From: Marinobacter halotolerans
GTDB taxonomy: Bacteria; Pseudomonadota; Gammaproteobacteria; Pseudomonadales; Oleiphilaceae
NCBI RefSeq assembly: GCF_008795985.1
Contig: NZ_VMHP01000002.1
Location: 1,054,001-1,118,000, forward strand
Direction of reading: 5' to 3'
Length of the DNA: 64,000 nucleotides
Below are positions 42,418 to 53,876 of the stretch, one piece after another. Made by a program: the position numbers and the translations under genes. The notes beneath the pieces were generated by a model. The model saw only the letters and a program-made list of their open reading frames with translations, was not told the origin of the DNA and searched no databases. Each line of letters opens with the position of its first letter. Within the stretch, counting starts at the first letter, position 1.

Positions 42418-43290
42418 ATGAGCATTACTGCTGCCTTTCTGGGACTGGGCGTTATGGGCTACCCAATGGCCGGACATCTGGCCAAAGCCGGCATTTCGGT
42501 CAGCGTATGGAACCGCACCGCCGCAAAAGCCGAGCAATGGGCCTCCGATTATTCAGGCACTGCCTGCGACACCATCGCATCCGCGGTAGCCCAGGCCGAC
42601 TTCGTCTTTACCTGCGTGGGCGCTGACATTGACCTGCAGGAGATATTTGAGGGTCCGGGGGGTATCATTGAAAACGCCAAGCCCGGCGCGGTGTTGGTTG
42701 ATCACACGACCGCGTCAGCCGGCGTTGCGGAGCATCTGGCTGAGTTGGCGGCACAGAAGCAACTGGCGTTTGTTGACGCACCGGTGTCCGGGGGGCAGCA
42801 AGGAGCCGAAAAGGGTCAGCTCACAATTATGTGTGGTGGCAAGGCTCAGGCTTTTTCCCAGGCTCAGCCGCTGATGGAGCACTACTCCAAGGCTCTGAAC
42901 CTGATGGGCCCTGTCGGCGCCGGCCAGCGCACCAAGATGGTCAACCAGATTGCCATCGCAGGCCTGGTTCAGGGACTATCCGAAGCATTGCACTTTGCCG
43001 AACAGGCAGACCTTGACGTTCAGAAGGTCGTTGACGTTATTTCCAAGGGCGCCGCCCAGTCCTGGCAGATGGAAAATCGCTCAACCACAATGATCGCCGG
43101 GGAGTTCGAGCACGGATTCGCGGTGAACTGGATGCGCAAAGACCTGGCTATTTGCCTGGAAGAAGCCCGCAAAAACGGCGCCAGACTGCCCGTGGCAGCG
43201 CTAGTCGACCAGTTTTACGGAGATGTTCAGGATATGGGCGGCGCCCGCTGGGACACCTCATCGCTGATCCAGCGACTGCGGAAGAAATAG
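42418..43290 (+). CDS. 3-Hydroxyisobutyrate dehydrogenase-like NAD(P)-dependent reductase
   Basis: Beta-hydroxyacid dehydrogenase of 290 residues. The N-terminal Rossmann domain has FLGLGVMGYPMAGHLAKAG (7-25), followed by the substrate-binding VDAPVSGGQQGAEKGQLTIM (about 118-137) and the catalytic lysine in GAGQRTKMVNQIAIAG. Candidates are 3-hydroxyisobutyrate, tartronate semialdehyde or succinic semialdehyde (GLYR-type) activity; sequence alone does not settle it. It stands alone between gltA and topA, convergent with topA at four bases. Confidence 0.88.
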   Translation: MSITAAFLGLGVMGYPMAGHLAKAGISVSVWNRTAAKAEQWASDYSGTACDTIASAVAQADFVFTCVGADIDLQEIFEGPGGIIENAKPGAVLVDHTTASAGVAEHLAELAAQKQLAFVDAPVSGGQQGAEKGQLTIMCGGKAQAFSQAQPLMEHYSKALNLMGPVGAGQRTKMVNQIAIAGLVQGLSEALHFAEQADLDVQKVVDVISKGAAQSWQMENRSTTMIAGEFEHGFAVNWMRKDLAICLEEARKNGARLPVAALVDQFYGDVQDMGGARWDTSSLIQRLRKK

Positions 43291-43294
43291 TGAT

Positions 43295-45937
43295 CTACTT
43301 CTTTTTGTCCTGAGGCACCCAGCGTCCGTTCTGGTACCAGGCAGACCAGCCAGTGGCCTTGCCATCCTTCTCGGACATGACGTACTGCTCTTTTGACTTG
43401 CGGCTGTAGCGAATTACCGTCGGGTTGCCCTCCGGGTCTTTCTCCGGCGCATCCATCAGGTAATCGTATTTCGGGTCGATTTCCTTGCGGTGCGGTTTGA
43501 TTTCCATCACCAGGGGCGGCCGGGTTTCCCGGTTTTTCGGGAACTTGCTCGCAGCCAGGAAAAGACCTGACGCGCCATCACGCAGAACGTAGGTGTCATC
43601 CACCTTCTGACAGGGAAGCTCTGGCATCGGCACGGGATCCATCTTGGGGGGTGCCGGCTCGCCGCTTTTCAGAAGTTTCCGGGTGTTCTTGCACTGGTCA
43701 TTGGTACAGCCGAAGTACTTACCAAATCTTCCGGTTTTCAGCTGCATTTCCGAGCCGCACTTGTCGCATTCAAGCGTCGGGCCCTCGTAGCCCTTGATGC
43801 GAAACGTGCCCTTCTCCACTTCAAAGCCCGAGCAATCCGGGTTGTTACCACAGACGTGCAGCTTGCGGCCTTCATCCACAAGGTAACTGTCCATCGCAGT
43901 GCCACATTTAGGGCACCGACGTTTCTTGCGCAGCAGGCGTGTTTCGCCCTCGCCTTCTACGTCCTCGTCCGCACTGACCACCTCATCCCCGGAGACCAGG
44001 TTAATGGTGGTTTTACAACGTTCTTTCGGGGGCAGCGAGTAGCCCGAGCAACCCAGAAAAACGCCGGTGCTCGCCACCCGAATCTGCATCGGACGGGCGC
44101 AGGTAGGACAAGGAATGTCAGTTTCCGTAGGCGTGTTCGCCCGCATTCCACCCTCGTCACCACTTTCCGCCTCTTCCAACTGTTTCCGGAAGCGACTGTA
44201 AAAGTCGTTCAGAACCTTTTTCCACTGAACATCACCGGACGCAATTTCATCCAGCTCGTCTTCCATTCGGGCAGTGAAGTCGAAGTCCATCAGGTTCGGA
44301 AAAGACTCTGACAACCGCTCGGTGACGATTTCGCCCATCTTCTCGGCGTAAAAACGACGGTTCTGCAGCCGCACATAGCCCCTGTCCTGAATGGTGGAGA
44401 TGATGGAGGCATAGGTTGAAGGCCGACCGATACCCTGTTTTTCCAGCTCTTTTACCAGGCTTGCCTCGGTATAACGGGGAGCAGGCTTGGTGAAGTGCTG
44501 AGTCGGGTCAAGTTTCTCAAGACCCAGGGTCTCGCCCTCTTTGATGTCCGGCAAAGCGATGTCTTCGTCTTTTTTGGAAGTCTGCGGGGCCGCTTTCAGG
44601 AAGCCTTCGAATTTTATAATTCTGCCACGGGTTCTCAGCTCATAATCACCATTGGCAACCATGATGGACGTACTCAGGAACTCGGCATCGGCCATCTGGC
44701 AGGCGATAAACTGGCGCCAGATCAGTTCATAGAGCTTCTCAGCGTCTTTTTCCAGGCCCTGGATACTCGCAGGGCGACGGTCCACATCGGTTGGCCTGAT
44801 GGCCTCGTGGGCCTCCTGAGCGCCCTCTTTGCTGCCGTACACCCTCGGCTTCTCAGGCAGGAACTTGTCGCCAAACTGATTTTTGACGTATTCCCGGCAA
44901 CTGGCCACCGCATCCTGGCTCAGGTTGGTGGAGTCGGTACGCATGTAGGTAATGAAACCTGCCTCGTACAGACGCTGGGCCAGCATCATGGTTTTCTTGA
45001 CGCTGAAACCCATCCGGTTACTGGCAGCCTGCTGCAGAGTTGACGTAATAAATGGTGCAGACGGACGCGACCGTGTGGGCTTGTCCTCGCGCTTGGCGAC
45101 CTTGAAGCTGCCGGCCTTGAGCCGCTCGACATGCTCGTTGCTCTGCTGCTCCGTCGCGGGCCGGTAGGCCTTTTCATCGTACCGGGTGACCTCAAAACGG
45201 ATTGCGCTGTCTTTTTCGCTGCGGGTCAGATCCGCGTGCAGTTGCCAGAATTCCTCCGGCACAAATTTGCGGATTTCCCGCTCCCGCTCAACGATCAGCC
45301 GGACGGCAACCGACTGAACCCGGCCCGCGGACAGACCACGTGCGATTTTCGCCCAGAGCAGCGGCGACACCATATAACCAACAACCCGATCCAGAAAGCG
45401 GCGGGCCTGCTGCGCATTTACCCGATCATTGTCGAGACTGCCCGGATCATTGAAGGCTTCCTGGATGGCACGCTTGGTAATTTCATTAAACACCACCCGG
45501 CGGTATTTCTCGGGCTCACCACCGATGGTTTGCTGCAGGTGCCAGGCGATGGCCTCCCCTTCACGGTCAAGGTCCGTCGCGAGATAGATATTGTCAGCGG
45601 ATTTCGCCAAACGCTTGAGCTCACTGACGACCTTTTCTTTGCCCGGCAAAATTTCGTAGCGCGCATCCCAGTCACGGTCCGGATCCACACCCATGCGGGC
45701 AACCAGTTGCTCACGGGCCTTCTTCTGTTTGTGGATGGCTTTTTCGTCGGGGCTCATCTTGCGGGTGATTGCCGCCTGCCGCGCCCGCTCTTTCGGATCG
45801 CTGGTGGACCCGGAGCCACTGACCGGAAGGTCACGAATATGACCGACACTGGACTTAACAATAAAGTCAGGACCGAGGTATTTGTTGATGGTCTTCGCTT
45901 TCGCTGGCGACTCGACAATAACGAGGCTTTTACCCAT
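43295..45937 (-). CDS. topA: DNA topoisomerase I
   Basis: Relaxes negative supercoils. The 880 residues include a Toprim domain ([37 protein letters not shown]), the active-site tyrosine in [14 protein letters not shown] near 320, and three C-terminal four-cysteine zinc modules (CPTCARPM...C; CPKCGTAM...[12 protein letters not shown]...CKN) in about 590-735. A basic C-terminal tail follows. It is separated from fadA by about 250 bases that contain the fadA terminator. Confidence 0.97.
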   Translation of the reverse strand: MGKSLVIVESPAKAKTINKYLGPDFIVKSSVGHIRDLPVSGSGSTSDPKERARQAAITRKMSPDEKAIHKQKKAREQLVARMGVDPDRDWDARYEILPGKEKVVSELKRLAKSADNIYLATDLDREGEAIAWHLQQTIGGEPEKYRRVVFNEITKRAIQEAFNDPGSLDNDRVNAQQARRFLDRVVGYMVSPLLWAKIARGLSAGRVQSVAVRLIVEREREIRKFVPEEFWQLHADLTRSEKDSAIRFEVTRYDEKAYRPATEQQSNEHVERLKAGSFKVAKREDKPTRSRPSAPFITSTLQQAASNRMGFSVKKTMMLAQRLYEAGFITYMRTDSTNLSQDAVASCREYVKNQFGDKFLPEKPRVYGSKEGAQEAHEAIRPTDVDRRPASIQGLEKDAEKLYELIWRQFIACQMADAEFLSTSIMVANGDYELRTRGRIIKFEGFLKAAPQTSKKDEDIALPDIKEGETLGLEKLDPTQHFTKPAPRYTEASLVKELEKQGIGRPSTYASIISTIQDRGYVRLQNRRFYAEKMGEIVTERLSESFPNLMDFDFTARMEDELDEIASGDVQWKKVLNDFYSRFRKQLEEAESGDEGGMRANTPTETDIPCPTCARPMQIRVASTGVFLGCSGYSLPPKERCKTTINLVSGDEVVSADEDVEGEGETRLLRKKRRCPKCGTAMDSYLVDEGRKLHVCGNNPDCSGFEVEKGTFRIKGYEGPTLECDKCGSEMQLKTGRFGKYFGCTNDQCKNTRKLLKSGEPAPPKMDPVPMPELPCQKVDDTYVLRDGASGLFLAASKFPKNRETRPPLVMEIKPHRKEIDPKYDYLMDAPEKDPEGNPTVIRYSRKSKEQYVMSEKDGKATGWSAWYQNGRWVPQDKKK

Positions 45938-46130
45938 ATCGGAGTTCTATATCCTTTGCGATGATCGGTTAAAAATTCAGCAAACCGGAAACTCGCTGTA
46001 AAATCAGTCGGCTAGAAAAGTCTCAATAGCCGCCATATTTGTATAAGTGCATTGTTTTACAGGGTCGGGAAAAGCAAGACAACCCATTCGTAAAAAATGC
46101 CGACCGCTTTCAGGGCACCCACAGACAAGA

Positions 46131-46152
46131 AAGCCCGGCATTTGCCGGGCCT
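46131..46152 (-). terminator. Rho-independent terminator of fadBA
   Basis: On the minus strand GCCCGGCA and TGCCGGGC form an 8-bp stem with a two-base turn, followed by TTTCTTGTCT. It lies about 35 bases beyond the fadA stop. Confidence 0.75.
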
Positions 46153-46185
46153 TCTGTGAACGCGTTACTGATTCAAATCAGCGAA

Positions 46186-47388
<1,203 letters not shown>

Positions 47389-47394
47389 TCAGGG

Positions 47395-49542
47395 TTAGCC
47401 AAAGAACTTTTCGCCAGTTTTGGCCATCTCACGCAGTTTCTCGGTCGGGTGGTATAGAGGACCGAGATCTGCAAACTTGTCTGCCAGTTCGACGAACTTG
47501 TCGACACCCATATCGTCGATATAGCGCAGGGCACCACCGCGGAACGGCGGGAAGCCGATACCGAAGATCAGGCCCATATCGGCGTCTGCCGGGTCTTCAA
47601 CAATGCCGTCTTCCAGGCAGCGAACGGTTTCCAGACACAGGGGCAGCATCATACGGGCGATGATGTCCTCGTCGCTGAAGTCGTTCTTGCCCTGAACAAC
47701 CGGTTCAAGCAGCTTGTAGGTTTCTTCGTCTACAATCTTCTTCTGCTTGCCCTTGCGGTCCAGTTCATATTTATAGAAGCCCTTATCGTTCTTCTGTCCA
47801 TAACGGTTGTTGTCGAACATCACGTCGATGGCAGTCGTACCCTCGTGCTTCATGCGATCCGGGAAGCCGTCGGCCATCACTTCGCCGGCGTGCTTGCCGG
47901 TGTCCATGCCCACAACGTCCAGCAGATAGGCCGGGCCCATCGGCCAGCCGAACTTTTCCATGACCTTGTCGACGTGCTGGAAGTCAGCGCCGTCACGGAC
48001 CAGGTTCACAAAGCCGCCAAAGTAGGGGAACAGAACGCGGTTAACCAGGAAGCCGGGGCAGTCATTCACCACGATCGGGGTCTTGCCCATAGCCTTGGCG
48101 TAAGCCACGGTGGTGGCAATGGCCTTGTCGCTGGTCTTCTTGCCACGGATAACTTCAACCAGCGGCATCATGTGCACCGGGTTAAAGAAGTGCATGCCGC
48201 AGAAGTTTTCCGGACGCTTCAGGTTCTTGGCCAGAAGGTCGATGGAAATGGTAGACGTGTTGGTGGTCAGGATCGCGTCTTCGCGAACGTTGTCCTCGGT
48301 CTCACGCAGAACCGCGTCTTTTACCTTCGGGTTCTCGACAACGGCTTCTACCACCAGATCCACGCTCTTGAAATCGCCATAGTTCAGGGTCGGCGTAATG
48401 CTGTTCAGAACGTCGGCCATCTTGCCGGCATCCATCTTGCCCTTGTCCACGCGCTTGGAAAGCAGCTTCTTGGCTTCTTTCAGACCCAGCGCAATGCCTT
48501 CCTGGGCGATGTCTTTCATGATGATCGGGGTGCCCTTCAGTGCAGACTGATAGGCAACACCGCCACCCATGATGCCGGCACCAAGAACAGCTGCCAGCTT
48601 CACTTCATTGGCTTCTTTTTCCCAGGCTTTCGCTTTCTTCTTCAGCTCCTGATCGTTCAGGAACAGGCCAACCAGGCAGGCCGCCACGTTGGTCTTGGCC
48701 ATCTTTGCGAAGCCTTTCGCTTCTACTTCGATCGCCTTGTCGCGGGTCAGACCGGCGTGCTTCTGCATCACCTTGATCGCTTCAACCGGCGCCGGGTAAT
48801 TCGGGCCAGCCTGGCCGGCAACGTAACCCTTGGAGATCTCGAAGGCCATCATGCTTTCCATGGCGTTCAGCTTGATCTTGCCCTTCTTCTCTTCACGACG
48901 GGCCTGATAATCCAGCTTGCCTTCGTTGCACTGGTTAATGATGGCGATAGCGCCTTCAACCAGCTTGTCGCTCTCAATCACCGCGTCCACAGCACCGACC
49001 TTCAACGCCTTGTCTGCGCGGTTCTCGGTGCCGCCACAAATCCACTCAACGGCATAATCCACACCCACCAGGCGTGACAGGCGAACGGTTCCGCCGAAAC
49101 CGGGGAAGATGCCCAGCTTGACTTCGGGGAGACCAACTTTCGCTTTCGGGTCGATTACCCGATAGTCGGTCGCCAGGCACATCTCGAAACCGCCGCCCAG
49201 CGCCATGCCATTAATGGCAGTCACGGTGGGGAAAGGCAGATCCTCGATGGCGCTGAAAACTTCGTTGGCCTTCAGGTTGTTCGCTACCAGATCTTCTTCC
49301 GAGCCGGCAAACAGCTCGGTAAATTCGTTGATATCGGCGCCAACAATAAAGCTGTCCTTGGAACTGGTTACCACCAGGCCTTTCAGCCCTTTCTGTGCTT
49401 CCAGTTTGTCAGTCGCGGCGCGGAGCTCTTCTATCGTCAGACGGTTGAACTTGTTTACCGACTCGCCTTGCAAGTCAAAGTTCAACTGAGCGATCCCGCC
49501 TTCGATCTCTTTAACCGTGATGGCTTTACCTTCGTAAATCAT
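47395..49542 (-). CDS. fadB: Multifunctional fatty-acid oxidation complex alpha subunit
   Basis: Enoyl-CoA hydratase/isomerase plus 3-hydroxyacyl-CoA dehydrogenase. The start is ATG 49542 ([16 protein letters not shown]) with GGAG eight bases upstream; length is 715, near the usual 715-730. The hydratase half has [20 protein letters not shown] and [21 protein letters not shown]; the dehydrogenase half has [20 protein letters not shown], the catalytic [15 protein letters not shown], and [18 protein letters not shown]. Complex stability requires FadA, encoded next. Confidence 0.97.
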   Translation of the reverse strand: MIYEGKAITVKEIEGGIAQLNFDLQGESVNKFNRLTIEELRAATDKLEAQKGLKGLVVTSSKDSFIVGADINEFTELFAGSEEDLVANNLKANEVFSAIEDLPFPTVTAINGMALGGGFEMCLATDYRVIDPKAKVGLPEVKLGIFPGFGGTVRLSRLVGVDYAVEWICGGTENRADKALKVGAVDAVIESDKLVEGAIAIINQCNEGKLDYQARREEKKGKIKLNAMESMMAFEISKGYVAGQAGPNYPAPVEAIKVMQKHAGLTRDKAIEVEAKGFAKMAKTNVAACLVGLFLNDQELKKKAKAWEKEANEVKLAAVLGAGIMGGGVAYQSALKGTPIIMKDIAQEGIALGLKEAKKLLSKRVDKGKMDAGKMADVLNSITPTLNYGDFKSVDLVVEAVVENPKVKDAVLRETEDNVREDAILTTNTSTISIDLLAKNLKRPENFCGMHFFNPVHMMPLVEVIRGKKTSDKAIATTVAYAKAMGKTPIVVNDCPGFLVNRVLFPYFGGFVNLVRDGADFQHVDKVMEKFGWPMGPAYLLDVVGMDTGKHAGEVMADGFPDRMKHEGTTAIDVMFDNNRYGQKNDKGFYKYELDRKGKQKKIVDEETYKLLEPVVQGKNDFSDEDIIARMMLPLCLETVRCLEDGIVEDPADADMGLIFGIGFPPFRGGALRYIDDMGVDKFVELADKFADLGPLYHPTEKLREMAKTGEKFFG

Positions 49543-49974
49543 CAACTGATCTCCAGTCTGTGTTTGGAACTGCTGAAACAGCCGCACGAGCGTTTCGCGA
49601 GGCGACCGCCGATGCAGCATTTTCGGTCACTACCCGATCAAGCGATCCAAAATTCATACAGTCGTTTGAATCGTGGGCTGACACCTTGGAAAAAAACCGG
49701 CCATTTGTCAATTTGTTTCTGGAGGAATCAGGAATCCGGATAGACCCGGCTGGCCTGGAAATTCCTGAGCCCACCGAATGGACTTGTTGTATTTCAAACA
49801 GCTATCACGCATTATTCATAAAATGAAGTAATCTGAGTCAATGATTTCATAACGATTGACATTTGCTCTCCATAACCGGCTTGAAACCGCTTGATTGGAG
49901 GGCCCGGTTACTTTAACTTCGGCATCAGACTTTAGTCTACAATAATAACATGGTACTAAACGGAGACTCATCCG
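49543..49974. other. Divergent spacer between fadB and an unknown exported protein
   Basis: This 432-base region holds no convincing gene; a possible 88-codon plus-strand reading frame (49560-49826) lacks a ribosome site and was not accepted. It is AT-richer than the flanks near 49790-49870 and carries a dyad GTCAAT-N12-ATTGAC at 49837-49860. A minus-strand TTGACT overlaps that dyad and could serve as the fadB -35, but no good -10 follows at 17 bases. TACAAT at about 49939 is a possible -10 for the plus-strand gene. Confidence 0.5.
49837..49860. promoter_or_regulatory. Dyad upstream of fadBA, possible operator
   Basis: GTCAAT and ATTGAC form a perfect 6-bp inverted repeat with a 12-base spacer. 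It overlaps the best -35-like box on the fadB strand. It does not fit the E. coli FadR or the Pseudomonas PsrA consensus as I know them. Confidence 0.35.
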
Positions 49975-50793
49975 ATGAAAGACGCTCAGTTGCGAGTCCG
50001 CTCCCTGGTCACCGCCCTTATTCTTCTGCTTGTCACCTCGCTTGGTGCCACCGCTCAGGAAACGGACAACGACTTTCTATCCAACCTTCACCAGTTCCGG
50101 GTGAGTAACTACAAATCCCTGGATGCTTACTACCGGTTCAGTGCCGTTGGTGACACCGAAACCCTGAACGAGATCGTCTCGAACATCAATGCAGCCAATG
50201 AGGCAATGAATGTCGTTGCTGATAGCGAGAAAGGTATTCTCTCAGCTGAGCAGACAGAAAGACTGAATCAGGAGTTCGACAAGTTCAAAACCCTGATGAG
50301 AACTAATATTAATGATGTGCGCAAAACCGGCTATCCCGATCTGAGAATGGTCTCCGATATGGCCAACCACGCCCTGACGATGAACCAGACCGCAACCGAG
50401 CTGTACGAGGTCGCCAAGGAAAGCACCGGTACCGTTGTGAACGAACGCATCGAGGCGGCCCGCTCTGCCGCGGTAACAATCGCGCAGATGATGGCGAAGT
50501 ACTCGGCCCGTACCAATTCCCAGGTAGCACAGACATTCCAGGGCTCATCCTCCGAAGTTCCGCTGGATGAACAGGCGAAGGTGTTTGATCAGATGCTTGC
50601 CAACCTCCGCAAGGGCGAAGCCAGCGGAGAGCTCAAGGCGGCGCTTGAGAACCTGACGTCGAAGTGGCAGTTCATCAGGGGGTCGTATATTAACTATAAT
50701 GACAATAACGTGGCTTTCGTTATTGACCGCTATTCCAAAGGTATCCTTCAGGGCCTCGAAACCACGATAGATCTTTTGAAAAGCAACGCCTGA
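49975..50793 (+). CDS. Exported helical protein of unknown function
   Basis: Protein of 272 residues with a clear signal peptide (basic start KDAQLRVR, hydrophobic core about 10-24, cleavage after ATAQE-type region near 28). The mature part is nearly all helix and very polar, with heptad-like spacing, resembling the helical-bundle ligand-binding parts of chemoreceptors and PilJ-type sensors, but it has no second membrane helix or signalling domain. It is probably a free periplasmic protein. No function is assigned. A universal stress protein gene follows, separated by a hairpin. Confidence 0.75.
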   Translation: MKDAQLRVRSLVTALILLLVTSLGATAQETDNDFLSNLHQFRVSNYKSLDAYYRFSAVGDTETLNEIVSNINAANEAMNVVADSEKGILSAEQTERLNQEFDKFKTLMRTNINDVRKTGYPDLRMVSDMANHALTMNQTATELYEVAKESTGTVVNERIEAARSAAVTIAQMMAKYSARTNSQVAQTFQGSSSEVPLDEQAKVFDQMLANLRKGEASGELKAALENLTSKWQFIRGSYINYNDNNVAFVIDRYSKGILQGLETTIDLLKSNA

Positions 50794-50803
50794 TACACGC
50801 AAC

Positions 50804-50828
50804 AGCCCGGTGCTATTCCGCCCGGGCT
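50804..50828 (+). terminator. Hairpin between the exported protein and the stress-protein gene
   Basis: AGCCCGG and CCGGGCT form a 7-bp stem with an 11-base loop, followed only by TTC, then the AAGGAG ribosome site of the next gene. Best seen as a weak or partial terminator. Confidence 0.5.
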
Positions 50829-50844
50829 TTCAAGGAGTGAACTG

Positions 50845-51279
50845 ATGGCCGTTTATCAAAAAATGCTCGTCGCAATCGACCTCACCGAAGAAGCGCCGGT
50901 GGTTCTGGACAAAGCCGCGGAAATCAGCAAGGCCCATGGCGCGCAGATTACGCTGGTTCACGTCGTGGAACCTGTCGGCTACGCCTATGGCGGTGATATT
51001 CCAATGGATCTGACGGAACTGCAGGACCAGCTTGATAAAGCCGCCAGGGAACAACTGCAGAAGTACGGTGAGAAATATGGAATCCCGGCCGACAATCAGG
51101 TCGTTCTGGTGGGCCGGCCCGAATCCGAAATTCACCGACTGGCCAAGGAGTACGGTACTGACCTGATCGTCGTCGGCAGTCACGGCCGTAAAGGTCTGCA
51201 GCTGCTGCTTGGCTCTACGGCTAACGGTGTGCTTCACGGAGCGGTCTGTGATGTTCTGGCGGTACGAATCGAGAATTAA
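50845..51279 (+). CDS. Universal stress protein (UspA family)
   Basis: Single-domain protein of 144 residues. The ATP-binding signature GxxGxxG-x8-GS is visible as VVGSHGRKGLQLLLGSTANGVL near 110-131, so a nucleotide-binding type is likely. The N-terminal AIDLTEEAP strand is typical. Start supported by AAGGAG seven bases upstream. Convergent with the cysteine-cluster gene, 12 bases between stops. Confidence 0.93.
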   Translation: MAVYQKMLVAIDLTEEAPVVLDKAAEISKAHGAQITLVHVVEPVGYAYGGDIPMDLTELQDQLDKAAREQLQKYGEKYGIPADNQVVLVGRPESEIHRLAKEYGTDLIVVGSHGRKGLQLLLGSTANGVLHGAVCDVLAVRIEN

Positions 51280-51291
51280 CCAACCGCCCCG

Positions 51292-51966
51292 CTAGAGAAC
51301 ACCGTCTCCTTTCATGCGGGCTTCCAGCTTGCGCAGCTGACTCTCCAGTGAAAAGCTCACGCTGGAAGCCATGGAAAAGAAGTTAAGCAACGCTTTCAGG
51401 TTGCTGTCTCCCTGACAGACCGAATGAATGCGCTGCCACAGCGCCTGATTAACCAGTTGCAAACGCTGATTGCGAGCAACCAGGCCCTTCAGATCCCAGT
51501 CCGGCTCCTCTTTGTTCCGCTTGGCAAGGTATTGCTGCAGCAGATAGTGGGACACACTGCGCATGATGAACTCATCACTACTGGCAAACGGCAGATGGTG
51601 AATCGCCATTGGCTTGAGTTCTGATAGCACCGGGCAACCACTGGTGGCCATCTTCAGCCCCAGCAGAGAGCGCAGGGCCTCTTCCAGAGTTGTTGATTTG
51701 GAATAGGTCCGGCGCTCATCCTGAACCACAACCGACACCTTCTGGTAGGCATCTTCCGCCTGGAACTCCGACACAACAGGCAGTATCTCCACCGCCGCCG
51801 GGCAACGGGGCGATTCGGCTGTTTTCAGCGGACAATTCGCGCACTGGCAGTGTTCCAGTTTCGTCCAGGCCGGCAGATTGGCCTGATCAGTATTCGCCGG
51901 CTGGTCAGTAACCTTGAATTCAGCAGGCGCCCGGTCCTGAAATTCGAATCGATAGGTAACGTTCAT
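51292..51966 (-). CDS. Conserved hypothetical protein with cysteine cluster (DUF6901-like)
   Basis: Protein of 224 residues with no signal peptide or membrane helix. Near the N-terminus LEHCQCANCPL and SPRCP place C40, C42, C45 and C55 close enough to bind a metal, and C111 lies in MATSGCPVLSELKPMAIHHLPFA region, which reads as a conserved core with two histidines. I recall similar proteins as a family of unknown function; the DUF number is from memory. Its ATG overlaps the uup stop by four bases, so the two are coupled. Confidence 0.7.
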   Translation of the reverse strand: MNVTYRFEFQDRAPAEFKVTDQPANTDQANLPAWTKLEHCQCANCPLKTAESPRCPAAVEILPVVSEFQAEDAYQKVSVVVQDERRTYSKSTTLEEALRSLLGLKMATSGCPVLSELKPMAIHHLPFASSDEFIMRSVSHYLLQQYLAKRNKEEPDWDLKGLVARNQRLQLVNQALWQRIHSVCQGDSNLKALLNFFSMASSVSFSLESQLRKLEARMKGDGVL

Positions 51967-53861
51967 TGATTTGCCTGTTCTTCCAGTTCCATCCAGCGTT
52001 CCATCAGTGAATCAAGCTGGCGTTGGGTTTCCGACATCTCTTCGAGGGTTTCTGATACCACCTCTGCCGCGCCGGAATAGAATTCCGGGTCGCCCACCTT
52101 GCCTTGAAGCCGCTCAAGCCGAGTCTCCAGAGTCTCAATCTTTGCCGGTAACTCTTCCAGCTCAAGCTTCAGCTTATAACTCAGCTTCGGCGTGCGTGGT
52201 TTCGAAGCGGGCGGAGCCGCCGGTGCCGGCGTCTTGCTGCTTCTGGAGGACCGCTCGCTGGCTTCAGCCGGGAAACGCCCGCCCTGACGACGCCAGTCCG
52301 AATAACCACCGACAAACTCGCGCACCTTACCGGAACCATCGAGAAAGACAGTGTCTGTTACCACATTATCGAGAAATTCCCGGTCGTGACTGATCACAAT
52401 GACGGTTCCGGCAAACTCCACCAGCCTAGCCTCGAGCAATTCAAGGGTTTCCACGTCCAGGTCGTTGGTCGGTTCGTCCAGAACCAGGACATTGGCCGGT
52501 TTGCTAAACAGCTTGGCCAGCAACAGTCTCGCCCTTTCTCCCCCTGAGAACACACGCACGGGGGACCGGGCACGTTCCGGACTGAACAGAAATTCCTGCA
52601 GATAGCCAAGAACGTGTTTGCTCTGCCCGTTGATCTCGATGAATTCCCGACCTTCCGCCAGGTTGTCCAGAGCGTTCCGGTCCAGATCCAGTGCCCCGCG
52701 GAGCTGATCGAAATAGGCCACCTGAAGGTTGGTGCCAAGGCGGATCTGCCCTTCTGTGGGCGCCAGGTCGCCCAACATCAGGCGAACCAGCGTGGTCTTT
52801 CCGGTGCCGTTTTCGCCAACGAGGCCTATCTTGTCCCCTCGAATGACGGTCATATTCATGGATGTAATCAGAGGCTTAGCGGGGTCATAGGCAAACCCTG
52901 CCTCGCGGGCCTCGACCACCAGCTTGCCGGACCTGGCAGCATCCTCCACCGCAAACGAAGCCGTACCACCGCGCTCACGCCGCTGACGACGCTCTTCCCG
53001 CATGGCCTTGAGCGCCCTTACCCGTCCCATATTGCGGGTACGACGGGCCTTTACACCCTGACGGATCCAGGCCTCTTCCTGCTTCAGGCGCTTGTCGAAC
53101 AGCGCGTTCTGCCGCTCCTCGTCTTCCAGGGCCTTTTCCTTGAGATCAAGATAACGATCGTAAGTGGCCGCGAAACTCACCAGGTGGCCCCGGTCGAGCT
53201 CGACAATCCGGGTTGCCATGCGGCGGATGAACGCCCGGTCGTGACTGACGAACAGAATGGCGCCCCTGAACTGGCTCAGAGCCTCTTCCAGCCAGGCGAT
53301 GGCAGGCACATCAAGGTGGTTGGTGGGCTCATCCAGCAACAGGATACTGGGCTCTGTTACCAGTGCTTTGGCCAGCAGAACCCGCCGCTGCCAGCCGCCA
53401 GACAGCGTATTCAGAGTCTGATCCGGGTTAATCGAGTACTGAGCCAGAATATCACTGACTTTCTGGTCAAGGCGCCAGCCATCCAGGGCTTCCAGCCTTT
53501 CCTGCACTTTCATCATCCGGTTCAGGCTTTGCTCATCTGCGGACTGGGTCAGCTTGTGAAACTCAGCCAACAGCTTTCCTGTCTCGGGAAACGCAGACGC
53601 CACCACTTCATAGGCGGTACGGGGGTCGTCAACGGGTAGGTTCTGCGGCAAAACAGACAGAATTGCGCCATCGTCCAGGCGGACAGTGCCGCCATCCGGC
53701 TGAATTTCCCCGCTGACAATACGCAACAGGGTGGATTTGCCCTCTCCATTGCGGCCCAACAGACAGATGCGCTCGCCCTGCTCAACCGTTAGCGTGGCCT
53801 GGTCAAGAAGGGGTTGCATGCCGAACGCAAGTGAAACGGCATCCAGGGTAAGCAATGGCAC
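51963..53861 (-). CDS. uup: ABC-F ATPase Uup
   Basis: Soluble protein of 632 residues with two ABC cassettes and no membrane part: Walker A GRNGEGKSTLL and GENGTGKTTLV, signatures TLSGGWQRRVLLAKAL and VFSGGERARLLLAKLF, Walker B LLLDEPTNHLD and LVLDEPTNDLD. A charged linker joins the cassettes (about 235-300). The C-terminal coiled-coil domain (about 555-632) identifies Uup, which binds branched DNA and suppresses transposon excision and acts on ribosomes in E. coli. Confidence 0.93.
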   Translation of the reverse strand: MPLLTLDAVSLAFGMQPLLDQATLTVEQGERICLLGRNGEGKSTLLRIVSGEIQPDGGTVRLDDGAILSVLPQNLPVDDPRTAYEVVASAFPETGKLLAEFHKLTQSADEQSLNRMMKVQERLEALDGWRLDQKVSDILAQYSINPDQTLNTLSGGWQRRVLLAKALVTEPSILLLDEPTNHLDVPAIAWLEEALSQFRGAILFVSHDRAFIRRMATRIVELDRGHLVSFAATYDRYLDLKEKALEDEERQNALFDKRLKQEEAWIRQGVKARRTRNMGRVRALKAMREERRQRRERGGTASFAVEDAARSGKLVVEAREAGFAYDPAKPLITSMNMTVIRGDKIGLVGENGTGKTTLVRLMLGDLAPTEGQIRLGTNLQVAYFDQLRGALDLDRNALDNLAEGREFIEINGQSKHVLGYLQEFLFSPERARSPVRVFSGGERARLLLAKLFSKPANVLVLDEPTNDLDVETLELLEARLVEFAGTVIVISHDREFLDNVVTDTVFLDGSGKVREFVGGYSDWRRQGGRFPAEASERSSRSSKTPAPAAPPASKPRTPKLSYKLKLELEELPAKIETLETRLERLQGKVGDPEFYSGAAEVVSETLEEMSETQRQLDSLMERWMELEEQANQ

Positions 53862-53876
53862 GGTGAACAGCTCCTG

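Noticed and set aside
47845..49077. Open frame of 410 codons antisense to fadB
   Set aside because: His/Val-rich mirror of a conserved gene, typical of an antisense shadow.
49560..49826. Plus-strand 88-codon reading frame in the fadB upstream spacer
   Set aside because: GTG start without a ribosome site, no recognisable family, and it covers the expected fadB promoter and leader.
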